From assembly GCF_000176235.1 (NCBI RefSeq), contig NZ_ACZV01000005.1, forward strand, positions 496,001-560,000: a DNA stretch of 64,000 bases, read 5' to 3'. Origin of the DNA: Vibrio orientalis CIP 102891 = ATCC 33934. Its GTDB lineage: Bacteria; Pseudomonadota; Gammaproteobacteria; Enterobacterales; Vibrionaceae. Positions 52,296 to 62,757 of this stretch are shown in pieces. The first letter of the stretch is position 1, and every line of letters begins with the position of its first letter. A model generated the notes under the pieces. The model was not told the DNA's origin, did not search any database, and saw only the letters and a list, made by a program, of their open reading frames with translations. A program made the position numbers and the translations under genes.

Positions 52296-54587
52296 ATGGG
52301 CTCTCTACGAAGAAAATGGGTAAGCGACCCAGCTTTCAAAATGTTTAAGAAAGTACTGCCACCGCTATCAAGCACTGAAAAAGAAGCTATGGAAGCGGGG
52401 AGTGTTTGGTGGGATGGAGAGCTGTTCTCAGGTCGTCCTGATTTCACTAAACTTCATCAATACCCTAAACCATCGCTTTCAGCAGAAGAACAGTCGTTTA
52501 TGGATAACGAACTGCAAACCCTGCTTGAAATGCTTGATGACCATAAGATCGTAAAAGAAGATCGCGACTTGCCAGAAGAAGTTTGGCAATACTTGCGTAA
52601 AGAGCGTTTCTTCTCGCTTATTATCTCTAAAGAATATGGCGGTCGTCAGTTCTCTTCACTGGCGAACTCGACCATCGTAACCAAAATCGCGACTCGCAGT
52701 ATCAGTGCAGCGGTATCGGTTATGGTGCCTAACTCACTTGGCCCTGGTGAGCTTCTTTCTCACTATGGTACTCAAGAGCAAAAAGATTATTGGCTTCCAC
52801 GTCTAGCTGACGGTACTGATATCCCATGTTTTGCATTAACAGGTCCTGAAGCGGGGTCGGATGCGGGCGGTATTCCTGATGATGGTATCGTCTGTTATGG
52901 CGAGCACGAAGGCAAAGAAGTGCTTGGTATTCGTCTTAACTGGAATAAACGTTACATTACTTTAGCACCTGTTGCGACGGTACTTGGTTTGGCATTTAAG
53001 ATGTACGATCCAGACGGTTTAATGGGTGACAAGAAAGAACTTGGTATTACGTGTGCTCTTATTCCTGCAGACCATAAGGGTGTTGAAATCGGTGAGCGCC
53101 ACGATCCACTTGGCCTAGCGTTTATGAATGGCCCTACGCGCGGTAAAGATGTGTTCATCCCGATGGAATGGCTGATCGGCGGTCAAGAATATGCAGGTAA
53201 AGGCTGGCGCATGTTGGTTGAGTGTCTATCAGCAGGTCGTGGTATTTCACTACCGGCTCTAGGTACTGCGATGGGCCACTTAACAGCCCGTACAACAGGT
53301 GCTTATGCCTACGTACGTAAGCAGTTTGGGATGTCGATTGGTAAGTTTGAAGGTGTTGCAGAATCATTGGGTCGAATCGGTGGTTTGACTTACTTGCTAG
53401 AAGCGACTCGAACTCTGACAACGACGTCACTGGATCTAAAAGAAAAGCCAGGCATCGTCACCGCCATTGCTAAGTACCACATGACTGAAATGGCGCGCAC
53501 GATTCTTAATGACTCAATGGATATTCATTCTGGTCGCGCAATTCAAGATGGTCCGATGAACTATCTGGCGGCGCCTTATCTAGGTATTCCAGTGGCAATC
53601 ACGGTAGAAGGTGCAAACATATTAACTCGTAACCTAATGATCTTTGGTCAAGGTGCGACACGTTGTCATCCATACGTATTGAAAGAGATGGAAGCGGCAG
53701 CGAACCCAGACGAAAAGCAAGGCGCTAAAGAGTTCGATGACCTGCTGTTCAAACATATCAAGCATGCGATGGGTAATACCTTTGGTGCGTTTGGAGCGGC
53801 ACTAACAGGCTCTCGCTTTGTGAGAGCTGATATGAGCGGCCCAACGCAGGGTTACTACAAAGATATGACTCGCTTGAGCCGTGCGCTTGCGGTGAGTGCT
53901 GATATCGCTATGGCGACGCTGGGCGGCGATCTAAAACGTAAAGAGATGATCTCTGCGCGTTTAGGTGATGCCCTTGCTTACCTATACATGGCGTCAGCGG
54001 CGCTGAAGAAATATGAAGATGAAGGTCGTCAGCAGCAAGACCTAGACTACGTCCATTACGCGGTTCAGCACTGTCTACACAACGGAGCGAAGTCGTTACA
54101 AGAAGCCTTCACTAACTACCCGCAAAAAGCCGTGGGCCGCTTGCTTAAAGTGATCATCTTCCCATTGGGTAACCATTTTGCGAAGCCAAGTGATGATCTT
54201 ACTGTGAAGTTGGCGGAAAGTTTAATGACTCCAGGCGCACATCGCGACAGATTGACGAATCTTTGCTTTGTCGGCCAAGATGAAAACGACAGCGTCGGCC
54301 TAATGGAAAATGCCTTCTTGGCGATGTATGACATTAAGAGCCTAGAGCGCAAGATAATGCGCGCGGCGAAAGAGGGTAAAGTCGCACGTAAAGGTCTATT
54401 AATGGATAGACTTGCTCAAGCACTAGAAGCCGACGTACTGACGCAGGAAGAAGTGGACAAGATTGTTGCAGCTGACAAGTTGCGCTACAAAGCAATCCAA
54501 GTTGACCACTTTAGTCATGATATGAGCGAAGTTCGTACCCATGAAACCTCAAAAAAGTCTAAGGCGAAACTGGACAGCGTTGCTTAA
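52296..54587 (+). CDS. fadE: Acyl-CoA dehydrogenase FadE
   Basis: 763-aa FAD enzyme for the first step of fatty-acid beta oxidation. Shared with E. coli FadE: FKKVLPPLSSTEKEAMEAG, EYGGRQFSS, NSLGPGELLSHYGT, the signature ALTGPEAGSDAGGIPD, NGPTRGKDVF and AITVEGANILTRNLMIFGQG (quoted piecewise). It lacks the N-terminal membrane segment of the 814-aa E. coli protein. 68 bases after psrA and probably co-transcribed. Confidence 0.95.
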   Translation: MGSLRRKWVSDPAFKMFKKVLPPLSSTEKEAMEAGSVWWDGELFSGRPDFTKLHQYPKPSLSAEEQSFMDNELQTLLEMLDDHKIVKEDRDLPEEVWQYLRKERFFSLIISKEYGGRQFSSLANSTIVTKIATRSISAAVSVMVPNSLGPGELLSHYGTQEQKDYWLPRLADGTDIPCFALTGPEAGSDAGGIPDDGIVCYGEHEGKEVLGIRLNWNKRYITLAPVATVLGLAFKMYDPDGLMGDKKELGITCALIPADHKGVEIGERHDPLGLAFMNGPTRGKDVFIPMEWLIGGQEYAGKGWRMLVECLSAGRGISLPALGTAMGHLTARTTGAYAYVRKQFGMSIGKFEGVAESLGRIGGLTYLLEATRTLTTTSLDLKEKPGIVTAIAKYHMTEMARTILNDSMDIHSGRAIQDGPMNYLAAPYLGIPVAITVEGANILTRNLMIFGQGATRCHPYVLKEMEAAANPDEKQGAKEFDDLLFKHIKHAMGNTFGAFGAALTGSRFVRADMSGPTQGYYKDMTRLSRALAVSADIAMATLGGDLKRKEMISARLGDALAYLYMASAALKKYEDEGRQQQDLDYVHYAVQHCLHNGAKSLQEAFTNYPQKAVGRLLKVIIFPLGNHFAKPSDDLTVKLAESLMTPGAHRDRLTNLCFVGQDENDSVGLMENAFLAMYDIKSLERKIMRAAKEGKVARKGLLMDRLAQALEADVLTQEEVDKIVAADKLRYKAIQVDHFSHDMSEVRTHETSKKSKAKLDSVA

Positions 54588-54635
54588 GGTAAGTGAATGA
54601 GGCTTTAGCCGAGCAATAATGAGACATTTCATAAT

Positions 54636-54664
54636 TAAGGCACCCAATTGGGTGCCTTTTTGTT
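54636..54664 (+). terminator. Terminator of fadE
   Basis: AAGGCACCCA / GGGTGCCTT hairpin with a short loop and T run, about 50 bases after the stop. Confidence 0.9.
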
Positions 54665-54791
54665 ACCTGAGCGCTGTACATTGCTTTAAAGTGCTCCAAC
54701 CACTTGCATTTTAGCGACATTTTTACAGAAATTAGATGCGATCTTACTTTGAACCTTTTATTCTAGCGGGGTTATTTAAAGGAAGTTGAAT

Positions 54792-55994
54792 ATGATCATC
54801 AAACCTAGAATTCGCGGATTTATCTGTACTACTACGCATCCAGTAGGCTGTGAAGCTAACGTAAAAGAACAAATTGCTTACACAAAAGCACAAGGCCCAA
54901 TCAAAGACGCACCTAAGCGTGTCCTTGTTGTGGGTGCATCAAGTGGCTACGGTCTATCTTCTCGTGTCGCTGCGGCATTTGGCGGTGGTGCTTCAACTAT
55001 CGGTGTTTTCTTCGAAAAAGAAGGCTCAGAGAAAAAACCAGGTACAGCGGGTTTCTACAACTCTGTTGCATTTGAAAAGCTAGCTCGTGAAGAAGGTCTG
55101 TACGCGAAAAGCCTAAACGGCGATGCGTTCTCTAACGAAGCGAAGCAGAAAACAATCGACCTAATCAAAGAAGACCTAGGCCAGATTGATATGGTGGTTT
55201 ACTCGCTAGCGTCTCCAGTACGTAAAATGCCAGAAACTGGTGAGGTTATTCGTTCATCTCTAAAACCTATCGGTGAGACATACACATCAACAGCGGTTGA
55301 TACTAATAAAGACCTGATCATCGAAGCAAGCGTAGAGCCTGCAACAGAAGACGAGATCAAAGACACTGTTACTGTAATGGGCGGTGAAGATTGGGAACTT
55401 TGGATCAATGCGCTTTCTGAAGCGGGTGTTCTCGCTGACGGCTGCAAAACAGTAGCTTACAGCTATATCGGTACAGAGCTTACTTGGCCAATCTACTGGG
55501 ATGGTGCGCTAGGTAAAGCGAAGATGGATCTCGATCGCGCAGCGACTGCTCTTAACGACAAGCTTTCTGCAACTGGCGGTACAGCTAACGTCGCAGTACT
55601 TAAGTCAGTAGTAACACAAGCTTCTTCAGCAATTCCTGTAATGCCTCTATATATCGCGATGGTATTTAAGAAGATGCGTGCTGAAGGCGTACATGAAGGC
55701 TGCATGGAGCAAATCTACCGTATGTTTAGCCAGCGTCTTTACAAAGAAGATGGCAGCGCGGCAGAAGTGGATGACAAGAACCGTCTACGTCTAGATGATC
55801 TAGAGCTGCGTGATGACATTCAAGAGCATTGTCGCAACCTATGGCCACAGATCACTTCTGAAAACCTAAAAGAGCTAACTGACTACGTTGAGTACAAAGA
55901 AGAGTTCTTGAAGCTATTTGGCTTTGGTGTTGAAGGTGTTGATTACGACGCTGATGTTAACCCAGACTACAAAGCAGACTTTATCGCTATCTAA
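54792..55994 (+). CDS. fabV: Trans-2-enoyl-ACP/CoA reductase FabV
   Basis: 400-aa NADH-dependent enoyl reductase, the triclosan-insensitive type first described from V. cholerae. It starts [17 protein letters not shown]; the Rossmann motif is [20 protein letters not shown] and the catalytic Y-x8-K is in [10 protein letters not shown]. It performs the last reduction of fatty-acid elongation. ATG 54792 gives the standard N terminus; a TTG six bases earlier is less likely. Own terminator downstream. Confidence 0.97.
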   Translation: MIIKPRIRGFICTTTHPVGCEANVKEQIAYTKAQGPIKDAPKRVLVVGASSGYGLSSRVAAAFGGGASTIGVFFEKEGSEKKPGTAGFYNSVAFEKLAREEGLYAKSLNGDAFSNEAKQKTIDLIKEDLGQIDMVVYSLASPVRKMPETGEVIRSSLKPIGETYTSTAVDTNKDLIIEASVEPATEDEIKDTVTVMGGEDWELWINALSEAGVLADGCKTVAYSYIGTELTWPIYWDGALGKAKMDLDRAATALNDKLSATGGTANVAVLKSVVTQASSAIPVMPLYIAMVFKKMRAEGVHEGCMEQIYRMFSQRLYKEDGSAAEVDDKNRLRLDDLELRDDIQEHCRNLWPQITSENLKELTDYVEYKEEFLKLFGFGVEGVDYDADVNPDYKADFIAI

Positions 55995-56016
55995 TTGAAA
56001 GCATGAATTCTAAATT

Positions 56017-56047
56017 AAAATCCGGCGCCTAGACGCCGGATTTTTTA
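56017..56047 (+). terminator. Terminator of fabV
   Basis: AAAATCCGGCG / CGCCGGATTTT hairpin with a 6-base loop and T6; convergent with the lipoprotein gene. Confidence 0.92.
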
Positions 56048-56058
56048 TTTGAGCTAGC

Positions 56059-56619
56059 TTATTTACCTACTTCGGTTACTTCTTGAATTATTAGATCTGA
56101 AATTAAGTCGACATCTTTCGGTTCATCTTCTTCATCCCATGTACCTACACTTATCTCCGCATTAACCAAGGTATCTTGAAAATAAGCATATTTGGTTGTG
56201 TACTGTCCTCGACTAGCAGTTGTTGCTAACTTCTCCGAGTCTTTTACGATCTCAATAGTATGACTTATTGCTGGTTTAGCAAGTGCGCCGCTGTAAATGG
56301 AGTGATTGCGTTGGAAGTCCACATTGATGTTGATTTCGCCATCGGCGGAGTCAACTGAACTAGCAAGAATGTTTTGCTCTGCCATGTGTTTTTGAAGAGC
56401 TTTAACAAATTCATGAGTTAACTCATCTTCATTGATATATGGGTTGTCAATAGGTGCTTCTAGAGGGAAACGCTCTGTAAGCTTTACATCCACATTTCCT
56501 AAAACATATTTGGATTGGCCCGCGACGAGTGGCGTAGGCTCTACATGGTAGGTGTATGGTGAACTCGCACAGCCTGATAAACCTAGCGCAACAGCCATCG
56601 CTAATAATTGTGTTTTCAT
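56059..56619 (-). CDS. Putative lipoprotein of unknown function
   Basis: 186-aa protein with a lipoprotein signal: LLAMAVALGLSGCASS, giving Cys17. Residues after Cys are Ala-Ser, so outer-membrane sorting is likely. The mature part is acidic and contains GEININVDFQRNHSIYSGALA and paired motifs (YVLGNVDVKLTERF). I do not recognise a family. Monocistronic, with its own upstream gap. Confidence 0.75.
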   Translation of the reverse strand: MKTQLLAMAVALGLSGCASSPYTYHVEPTPLVAGQSKYVLGNVDVKLTERFPLEAPIDNPYINEDELTHEFVKALQKHMAEQNILASSVDSADGEININVDFQRNHSIYSGALAKPAISHTIEIVKDSEKLATTASRGQYTTKYAYFQDTLVNAEISVGTWDEEDEPKDVDLISDLIIQEVTEVGK

Positions 56620-56725
56620 TGTTAATTCTCTTGAATATGTAATTTTGATTGTATGTTTTTATTTATTTGTCTCGTAAATGAGTCAATTTCGATACTATCA
56701 ATGTATTTATAAAAAATACATATTC

Positions 56726-56757
56726 AAAATCAACTTGTTATAAATAAGGTTGATTTT
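56726..56757. repeat. AT-rich inverted repeat in the lipoprotein-xthA gap
   Basis: AAAATCAAC-N14-GTTGATTTT, a perfect 9+9 dyad. It lies 107 bp upstream of the lipoprotein start codon. Could be an operator or a weak terminator reading plus; no assignment possible. Confidence 0.35.
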
Positions 56758-56842
56758 TGTGGAGAGTGTATAAAACTGGGGGCGTGTAGGTACTATTGCT
56801 AGCAGGTACAGAAGTGGAGCCAAATTCTTAGATTTTATAAGC

Positions 56843-56882
56843 CAAAGGGAGTGATGTAGGAGCATCAATCCCTTTGATTTTT
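56843..56882 (+). terminator. Long hairpin with T run on the plus strand
   Basis: CAAAGGGA-g-TGATG-taggag-CATCA-a-TCCCTTTG: 13 paired bases with one internal G/A mismatch, then ATTTTT. Oriented as a plus-strand terminator although no plus-strand gene is upstream; xthA is on the other strand, eight bases away. It may end an unannotated transcript or protect the xthA mRNA end. Confidence 0.6.
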
Positions 56883-56890
56883 AGCTAGGG

Positions 56891-57697
56891 CTACTTAAAC
56901 GTCGACCAAATTGGCGCATGGTCAGACGGTTTCTCAATACCACGCAGTTCATAATCGACATCGGACTCAATACATTTCTCTGCCAGCTTTGGCGTCGCAA
57001 GTACCACATCAATACGCAGGCCGCGATTATCAGGGAAGCCCTTTGAACGATAATCAAACCATGAGAAACGGTCGTTCACATCAGGGTGAATCTGACGGAA
57101 GGTATCAACAAACCCCCAATCTAACAGTGTCTTCAGCCATTCACGTTCCTCAGGTTGGAAAGAACACTTACCAGTTTTCAACCAACGCTTACGGTTCGGT
57201 TCACCAATACCAATATCGGCATCAATAGGGCTGATGTTGATGTCACCCATCACGATCAACTGTTCATCATTACTGTGATGATCGTTTAGGTAAGTCATTA
57301 GATCAGAATAGAACTGGCGCTTGTATGGGAACTTAGTCTCATGGCCGATGTTATCACCCTGAGGGAAATAGCCATTAAGCACCGTCACTTTCTCACCATT
57401 ATCATCTTCAAGGGTCACCATGATCATACGTTTTTGATGATCTTCATTGTCGGTAGGAAAGCCTTTTTGAACAGAAAGCGGTTCTTTCTTACATAACATT
57501 GCCACACCATAATGGGCTTTTTGGCCATGGAAATAGACTTTATAGCCCATTGCCTCAACGTCTTCGAGCGGGAACGCTTCATCGTGAACCTTGATTTCTT
57601 GCAGACCAATCACATCTGGCTGATGCTTATCAATGACAGCTTGGAGTTGGTGGAGGCGGGCACGAAGGCCATTTATATTGAAAGAAATTACTTTCAT
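56891..57697 (-). CDS. xthA: Exodeoxyribonuclease III
   Basis: 268-aa endonuclease/exonuclease/phosphatase-fold enzyme, the main AP endonuclease of base-excision repair. The length equals E. coli XthA. Motifs: [28 protein letters not shown] with the metal-binding Glu, [26 protein letters not shown], and the C-terminal [15 protein letters not shown] and SDHAPIWS with catalytic Asp and His. Single gene. Confidence 0.97.
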   Translation of the reverse strand: MKVISFNINGLRARLHQLQAVIDKHQPDVIGLQEIKVHDEAFPLEDVEAMGYKVYFHGQKAHYGVAMLCKKEPLSVQKGFPTDNEDHQKRMIMVTLEDDNGEKVTVLNGYFPQGDNIGHETKFPYKRQFYSDLMTYLNDHHSNDEQLIVMGDINISPIDADIGIGEPNRKRWLKTGKCSFQPEEREWLKTLLDWGFVDTFRQIHPDVNDRFSWFDYRSKGFPDNRGLRIDVVLATPKLAEKCIESDVDYELRGIEKPSDHAPIWSTFK

Positions 57698-57903
57698 TTC
57701 TGTTCCTTAGTTATGACTGCTTTATTTTTTATTAGCGCAATACTAGCATCAAAGTTATCGGGTCGCGAAAGGGAAATAGGTCATCGTTGTTGTTAACAAT
57801 TATGTAAACTTTCGATTGATATCTCACTCATTTATGGTGTAATTGATAACCACTTTTATTCACTAAAAGTATGAAATCACCGAGTTTGCTAAAAGGAAGT
57901 AAT

Positions 57904-60021
57904 ATGCGAACGTTATCTGTGCAGTGGAAAATCACACTCCTTGCGGGCATGTGCCTGCTTATCACCTCTTTGTCGTTAATCGGTTTTTCCGTTTATAACG
58001 CAATCTCAAACCAACACCAAATCAAGCAACAGAGCTCTGCATCGGTTATCAATAAATCCGAGCAAATTGTTGAAACTCGTGCTTTGCTCAGTGCAACCGA
58101 AGTGACCGAGTATCTCAATGAAGCCTTGTATCGTGCAGAGATGCTCGCCTCGAGCGCTATGTTTCAAAAGGGACTGAGTGAAGAAAACTTCGGTGATAGT
58201 GAAGAGCTACGTATAGCGTTGGATGAAATGGTTCGCCGAGCAGTAACCAGTTTTGATGCGATCCAAGGTGCGTATCTGGTGTTTAGACCAGAAATGCTTG
58301 ATGGCGAAGACAGTAACTATATCGATGCGGAATACGTTGGTTCGAATGACAAAGGGCGTTTTGCTTCGTATTGGATGACGGCGAAGAATGGCGAAAATAT
58401 TGTCGCCAATGCTATTTCTGAAGCGACATTAGCGGACTCTGTAAATAGTGAGCGATTTTATTGTCCTATCGCTTCAGGGGAAACGTGTGTGACTACTCCT
58501 CGCGTTATCACACAAGACGGCGGTGCCTTTCTGACCAGCTCAATTTCTGTCCCTCTTAAGATTGAAGATACGACGATTGGTTTCTTTGGTATTGATCTAA
58601 GGCTTGATTCGTTGGCGGGTATCGTGACCAGTTCAGATCAGGAACTGTTTTCTGGTAGCGGTGCAATTAACTTAATCAGTTTAGATGGTTCTTTGATTGC
58701 CAGTGATAACTCTTCTGTACAAGTTGGTCAGCCATACACAAGTGACATTTTAACGAATGACCAGATAACGGATCAGCTCTTTGGCCAAGAAGTGACAACC
58801 CAGTGGAGCAAAGATGGGGCGTGGCTGAGCGTATTTGCACCCATCATGGTGGCAAATCAAACGTGGGGGGTGTTGTTTGATATGCCACGTTCAAGCGTCT
58901 TATCTGATGCAGAAGAGCTAGACGAGATAATCAGCCAGCAAGTGGAATCTAGCGTTCAAACCGAACTTATTGCCGGCGTTGTGTTGGTTATCTTGGGGTT
59001 AGCGACGATTGCCTTTGCAGCGTCTCGCTTGGTTAAACCTATCCGTGAAGTTGCCGCTCGCTTAGAAGATATTGCATCTGGTGAAGGGGATTTAACCCAG
59101 CGCCTAGAGATAAAATCGCAAGATGAGATTGGCCAGTTATCACTTGGCTTCAATAAGTTCTTAGATAAACTTCAATCAATCATTAGCGATGTGGTTGATA
59201 CTACGCTGCAAATTGGCACGACAACGCAGCAATCAAGAGTGGCTGCTCAGCAAACGAGATCCAGCAGTGATGCACAATTCAAAGAGGTTGATCTGGTCGC
59301 CACCGCGTCTGAAGAGATGACTCAAACGGCAAGCCTTGTTGTGCAGAATGCGGAAGTCGCGGTCAAAGCGGCGGAGAAGGCCAATGAGTTTGCAGCCAAT
59401 GGTCAAAATGTGATCGAACAGTCTCAAACTGAAATGATTCGTTTAGTGGATCGTATGACTGCAGCGGTGCCTGTGGTTGAGGAGCTAGCGTCCAACAATG
59501 CCAATATCACTGAAATTCTCTCTGTCATTGAGGGGATTTCGGAACAGACCAACTTACTGGCGTTAAACGCGGCGATTGAAGCGGCGAGGGCAGGAGAGCA
59601 AGGGCGTGGCTTTGCTGTGGTTGCTGACGAGGTGAGAAATCTAGCCAGCCGTACTCAAGAATCTGTGGGTGAAATTCGTCAGGTGATCGAGAACGTGCAA
59701 AATGGGACCCGAGACGTTGTTCAAGCGATACAAGATGGTAATGATTTAGCCAATGACTCGGCAACGCAAGTACAAAATGCAGCAGCGGAGTTAAGCCAGA
59801 TCTTCGAAGCTATTGCTTCAATCAATGATATGAACTCGCAGATCGTGAAAGCAGCAGAAGAGCAGCAGTCTGTTTCCGCGGAAGTTAACCAAAATGTAAG
59901 TAACATTCGTGATTTGAGCGCTCAGATATTAACCCAAGCGGAAGAGTCCGAGATGGTCAGTTCGCAGATTGGTGAATTGTCTTCGAAGCAGCAATCGCTG
60001 GTGGAGCAGTTTAAAGTCTAA
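57904..60021 (+). CDS. Methyl-accepting chemotaxis protein with dCache sensor
   Basis: 705-aa chemoreceptor. TM1 ([21 protein letters not shown]), a large periplasmic double-Cache domain (about 45-360: [31 protein letters not shown]), TM2 ([19 protein letters not shown]), HAMP ([18 protein letters not shown]) and the signalling domain with [20 protein letters not shown]. dCache receptors often sense amino acids; the ligand here is unknown. ATG 57904 has AAGGAAG upstream. Confidence 0.94.
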   Translation: MRTLSVQWKITLLAGMCLLITSLSLIGFSVYNAISNQHQIKQQSSASVINKSEQIVETRALLSATEVTEYLNEALYRAEMLASSAMFQKGLSEENFGDSEELRIALDEMVRRAVTSFDAIQGAYLVFRPEMLDGEDSNYIDAEYVGSNDKGRFASYWMTAKNGENIVANAISEATLADSVNSERFYCPIASGETCVTTPRVITQDGGAFLTSSISVPLKIEDTTIGFFGIDLRLDSLAGIVTSSDQELFSGSGAINLISLDGSLIASDNSSVQVGQPYTSDILTNDQITDQLFGQEVTTQWSKDGAWLSVFAPIMVANQTWGVLFDMPRSSVLSDAEELDEIISQQVESSVQTELIAGVVLVILGLATIAFAASRLVKPIREVAARLEDIASGEGDLTQRLEIKSQDEIGQLSLGFNKFLDKLQSIISDVVDTTLQIGTTTQQSRVAAQQTRSSSDAQFKEVDLVATASEEMTQTASLVVQNAEVAVKAAEKANEFAANGQNVIEQSQTEMIRLVDRMTAAVPVVEELASNNANITEILSVIEGISEQTNLLALNAAIEAARAGEQGRGFAVVADEVRNLASRTQESVGEIRQVIENVQNGTRDVVQAIQDGNDLANDSATQVQNAAAELSQIFEAIASINDMNSQIVKAAEEQQSVSAEVNQNVSNIRDLSAQILTQAEESEMVSSQIGELSSKQQSLVEQFKV

Positions 60022-60051
60022 CGGTTCCAACTAGACTATTTTCATATAACA

Positions 60052-60080
60052 AGGGCTTCGATACATCGAAGCCCTCTTTT
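60052..60080 (+). terminator. Terminator of the second chemoreceptor
   Basis: GGGCTTCGAT / ATCGAAGCCC hairpin with a 2-base-centred loop and TCTTTT tail, 30 bases after the stop codon and facing roxA. Confidence 0.85.
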
Positions 60081-60096
60081 CTGAGTAGTAAAGCCG

Positions 60097-61230
60097 TCAG
60101 TCGAAGTACCAATAGCCTTTATTAACGAGCTTAGTTAGCAGTTGGGTCGATTCATCAAGATCGGGTCCAGTGGATGAATCAATGGATAGCTCGTCATAGT
60201 CACACAAAGCACGTGTCATATTTGAATTGGGTACATCGAAGCTTTCACCATTGATGTAAATGGAGTGAAAATACCCTTGATGATAAAGAGCTCGTAGCCC
60301 TGATACTTTTCTAAGTACTCCACCAGATTGCAAATACTCGCTCACCTCAGTGTCACTGTACGCTTCCTCGGGTTCGACAATATCAAGTTGGTGACGAGAT
60401 TGACTCAACATCGCCCCCATAAACGTTTGTATATCTTTCTCACCGTTGAGTGCTGCTTTTAGCATATCGGTTAGCTTTGCCAAATCTTGACTTAGCAACT
60501 CACCATTGTTGTCTTGCGCTGACTGCTCTGGATTATGTAGGTGAACGTCACCAATATCATGAGCCAGTACGTAGTCAGCAAAGTTACTCAGTAACTCTTG
60601 CTCTTTCGGTGAGCGGAATCCAATTGAGTAACTCATACTTGGTTCTAGCGTGTTCCCCTCGTGAGGAAAACCGGGTGGGATATAGAGAATATCTCCAGGC
60701 TCAAGCACTTCATCAATGATGGATTCAAAGCCTTCAATTTGTCTTAAAGCACCCGCTTGAATGGATTCTTTGTATTGACCTTTATCGATATCGCCAACAC
60801 GCCAGCGACGCTTGCCACTGCCTTGGATAATGAAGACGTCATATTGGTCGATGTGCGGGCCGACGCCACCTTCTGGGGCCGAAAAGCAGACCATAAGATC
60901 GTCGAATAACCATTGGGGAAGTTGCTTAAATGCTTGGACCAATTCAGCAGAGCCTAAATGCCAGTGATTGCAGGCTTGGACAATGAGTTGCCAGTGAGAT
61001 TCGTCCAGAGATTCAAAATGTGATTCTGGCAATGGCCCATGAGTGGCGGACCATTGATTGTCTTTATTAGAAATGAAGCGTGAGTCGATCTCTTCTTCCA
61101 TCGCAAGACCAGCAAGCTCATCCGCGGAAATTGGATCAATAAAGTCAGCAAATCCAGCTTTGATTACGGTTGGCTTTTTATGCCAGTGCTCAGCGAGGAA
61201 TGCTTTCAAATCAAATGTTAGTTGGTACAT
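60097..61230 (-). CDS. roxA: Ribosomal protein uL16 3-hydroxylase (YcfD/RoxA)
   Basis: 377-aa JmjC-type cupin oxygenase, Fe(II)/2-oxoglutarate dependent, hydroxylating an Arg of ribosomal protein L16. The iron triad is His126-x-Asp128 in GPHIDQYDVFI and His190 in PPGFPHEGN; GSGKRRWRVGD follows the first pair as in YcfD. Its start overlaps the end of ybaM by 13 bases. Confidence 0.92.
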   Translation of the reverse strand: MYQLTFDLKAFLAEHWHKKPTVIKAGFADFIDPISADELAGLAMEEEIDSRFISNKDNQWSATHGPLPESHFESLDESHWQLIVQACNHWHLGSAELVQAFKQLPQWLFDDLMVCFSAPEGGVGPHIDQYDVFIIQGSGKRRWRVGDIDKGQYKESIQAGALRQIEGFESIIDEVLEPGDILYIPPGFPHEGNTLEPSMSYSIGFRSPKEQELLSNFADYVLAHDIGDVHLHNPEQSAQDNNGELLSQDLAKLTDMLKAALNGEKDIQTFMGAMLSQSRHQLDIVEPEEAYSDTEVSEYLQSGGVLRKVSGLRALYHQGYFHSIYINGESFDVPNSNMTRALCDYDELSIDSSTGPDLDESTQLLTKLVNKGYWYFD

Positions 61231-61388
61231 GTTTGCTCTAACTTACGCTCTAGATCAGATTGAACAATTTTTAATGCTTCAAGAGCAACTTTTGGATCGA
61301 CTTCGTTACTTTCAAATAGATAGATAAGGTCAACGGCGAGTTTGATTTCATCAGGTGCTTGATCTAAGCCTGAGTTAGAAGAAGACAT
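61218..61388 (-). CDS. ybaM: YbaM family protein (DUF2496)
   Basis: 56-aa protein. QAPDEIKLAVDLIYLFESN and ALEALKIVQSDLERKL match E. coli YbaM, which also follows priC. Function unknown. The start is the ATG that overlaps the priC stop codon (TAATG); a longer reading frame from 61448 would lie inside priC. Confidence 0.88.
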   Translation of the reverse strand: MSSSNSGLDQAPDEIKLAVDLIYLFESNEVDPKVALEALKIVQSDLERKLEQTCTN

Positions 61389-61936
61389 TATTGGTTTCTC
61401 TCTCGGTAGGTGATCTGCTTTTCGATTTTTAGTTTGGCTTCTTGGCAACGTTTGAGGCGTTGCTCTGTAGCCAGAAGGTCTTGCTGGGCGGCTTGCTGCT
61501 GAAAGGGTGGGGCATATTGTAGTGCGAGCTCTTTATCTCGAACCATTTCCATTAAACGACGCTCCCAATCTTGGTGTTGGGATAAGTGTTGGTAAAGCTC
61601 GTTAATCGGTTTTTGAAAGTAGCTTTTGTGTTTCGGTTCGTTTTTACGAATTTTCGTTGTGGCTAACTCTCGTTGTATGGCGCTGACTTGGGCAAAAAGA
61701 CGCTCAGTGAGATATTCCGCGCGCATGGCAGTCAGTTTACCTGCTTCTTCTTCTCTGACGATGGATTGCAGAGTTGATTGGGTTTCTTTCACACATGGAA
61801 CCAACAGTTTCGCTTTGCACTGGAAAAGTCGTTCGTCAAACAGTGCAAGGTGATGCTCGCCTCGTTGTCTGTCGAGGCTAGCGGCTTGAACTGCGAGCTC
61901 TTCTAGTGTTGATTTAAGCTGATTTATTTTGCTCAT
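61388..61936 (-). CDS. priC: Primosomal replication protein PriC
   Basis: 182-aa helical protein. HLALFDERLFQCKAKLLVPC, LTERLFAQVSAIQREL, and HQDWERRLMEMVRDKE (the most conserved stretch) match PriC, which reloads DnaB at stalled forks. First of priC-ybaM-roxA, 10 bases downstream of yfcA. Confidence 0.9.
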   Translation of the reverse strand: MSKINQLKSTLEELAVQAASLDRQRGEHHLALFDERLFQCKAKLLVPCVKETQSTLQSIVREEEAGKLTAMRAEYLTERLFAQVSAIQRELATTKIRKNEPKHKSYFQKPINELYQHLSQHQDWERRLMEMVRDKELALQYAPPFQQQAAQQDLLATEQRLKRCQEAKLKIEKQITYRERNQ

Positions 61937-61946
61937 GACCGACGCC

Positions 61947-62726
61947 TTACAAGTTTACAAACCATGCTTCGTAAGCAAGTTTTACCGCAAGAATACTAAC
62001 CACGGTGACAAAAACAGGGCGAATGAATTTCGCACCAAACTTGATCGCTGAGTGAGCCCCGACGAATGCTCCAGCCATTAAGCAGACACCCATCGTTAAG
62101 CCTAGCACCCAATCAATGTGGCCTAAAATGGCGAAGGTCACTAAAGAGGTAAAGTTACTGGTGAAGTTCATCGCCTTAGCAAGGCCTGACGCCAACAGAA
62201 TATTTAATCGGTATAGCGCCATTGAACTTACGGTCCAAAAAGCGCCGGTTCCTGGTCCAGCAACACCATCATAAAAGCCCAGTGTTAAACCTTGGGCATA
62301 CTGTTTTTTCTTAACGGTCGGACATGGATCTGGAGTCTCGTTGTTCACTTGGCTTGGCGTTTTGTGCCAAATGGTATAGATCGCTGCGGCGAGAATCACC
62401 AGTGGCAAAATCTTTTCTAACCATTGGGTACTTATTAGGTCGACAAACAAGGTACCTAATATTGCTCCGGTTAAGGTAGCGATGAAAGCGCGCCCCCAAC
62501 ACTCTGGCTTAAACAACTTCTTGCGATAATAGGTGAGTGCCGCAGTAGACGATGCAAAGGTTGCGGCAAGCTTGTTAGTCCCCAAGGCAATATGCGGAGG
62601 TAGGCCTAAAGACAATAGAGTCGGGACAGTGAGCATTCCGCCACCGCCAGCTACCGCATCAATAAATCCAGCAAGAAAGGCGACAAGTGCCAACACCAAC
62701 AGCATGGTTGGCTCTAAAAATTCCAT
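61947..62726 (-). CDS. yfcA: TSUP (TauE/SafE) family membrane protein YfcA
   Basis: 259-aa membrane protein with about eight helices. The signature VAFLAGFIDAVAGGGGMLTVP near the N terminus (in parts: GFIDAVAGGGG) and the second repeat GFYDGVAGPGTGAFW are typical of TSUP proteins, which move sulfonates, sulfite or organic acids. The substrate of YfcA is not settled. Adjacent to dinG and priC. Confidence 0.9.
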   Translation of the reverse strand: MEFLEPTMLLVLALVAFLAGFIDAVAGGGGMLTVPTLLSLGLPPHIALGTNKLAATFASSTAALTYYRKKLFKPECWGRAFIATLTGAILGTLFVDLISTQWLEKILPLVILAAAIYTIWHKTPSQVNNETPDPCPTVKKKQYAQGLTLGFYDGVAGPGTGAFWTVSSMALYRLNILLASGLAKAMNFTSNFTSLVTFAILGHIDWVLGLTMGVCLMAGAFVGAHSAIKFGAKFIRPVFVTVVSILAVKLAYEAWFVNL

Positions 62727-62757
62727 ATAATGATTCTTCTTTTATATAGGGCGAAGA

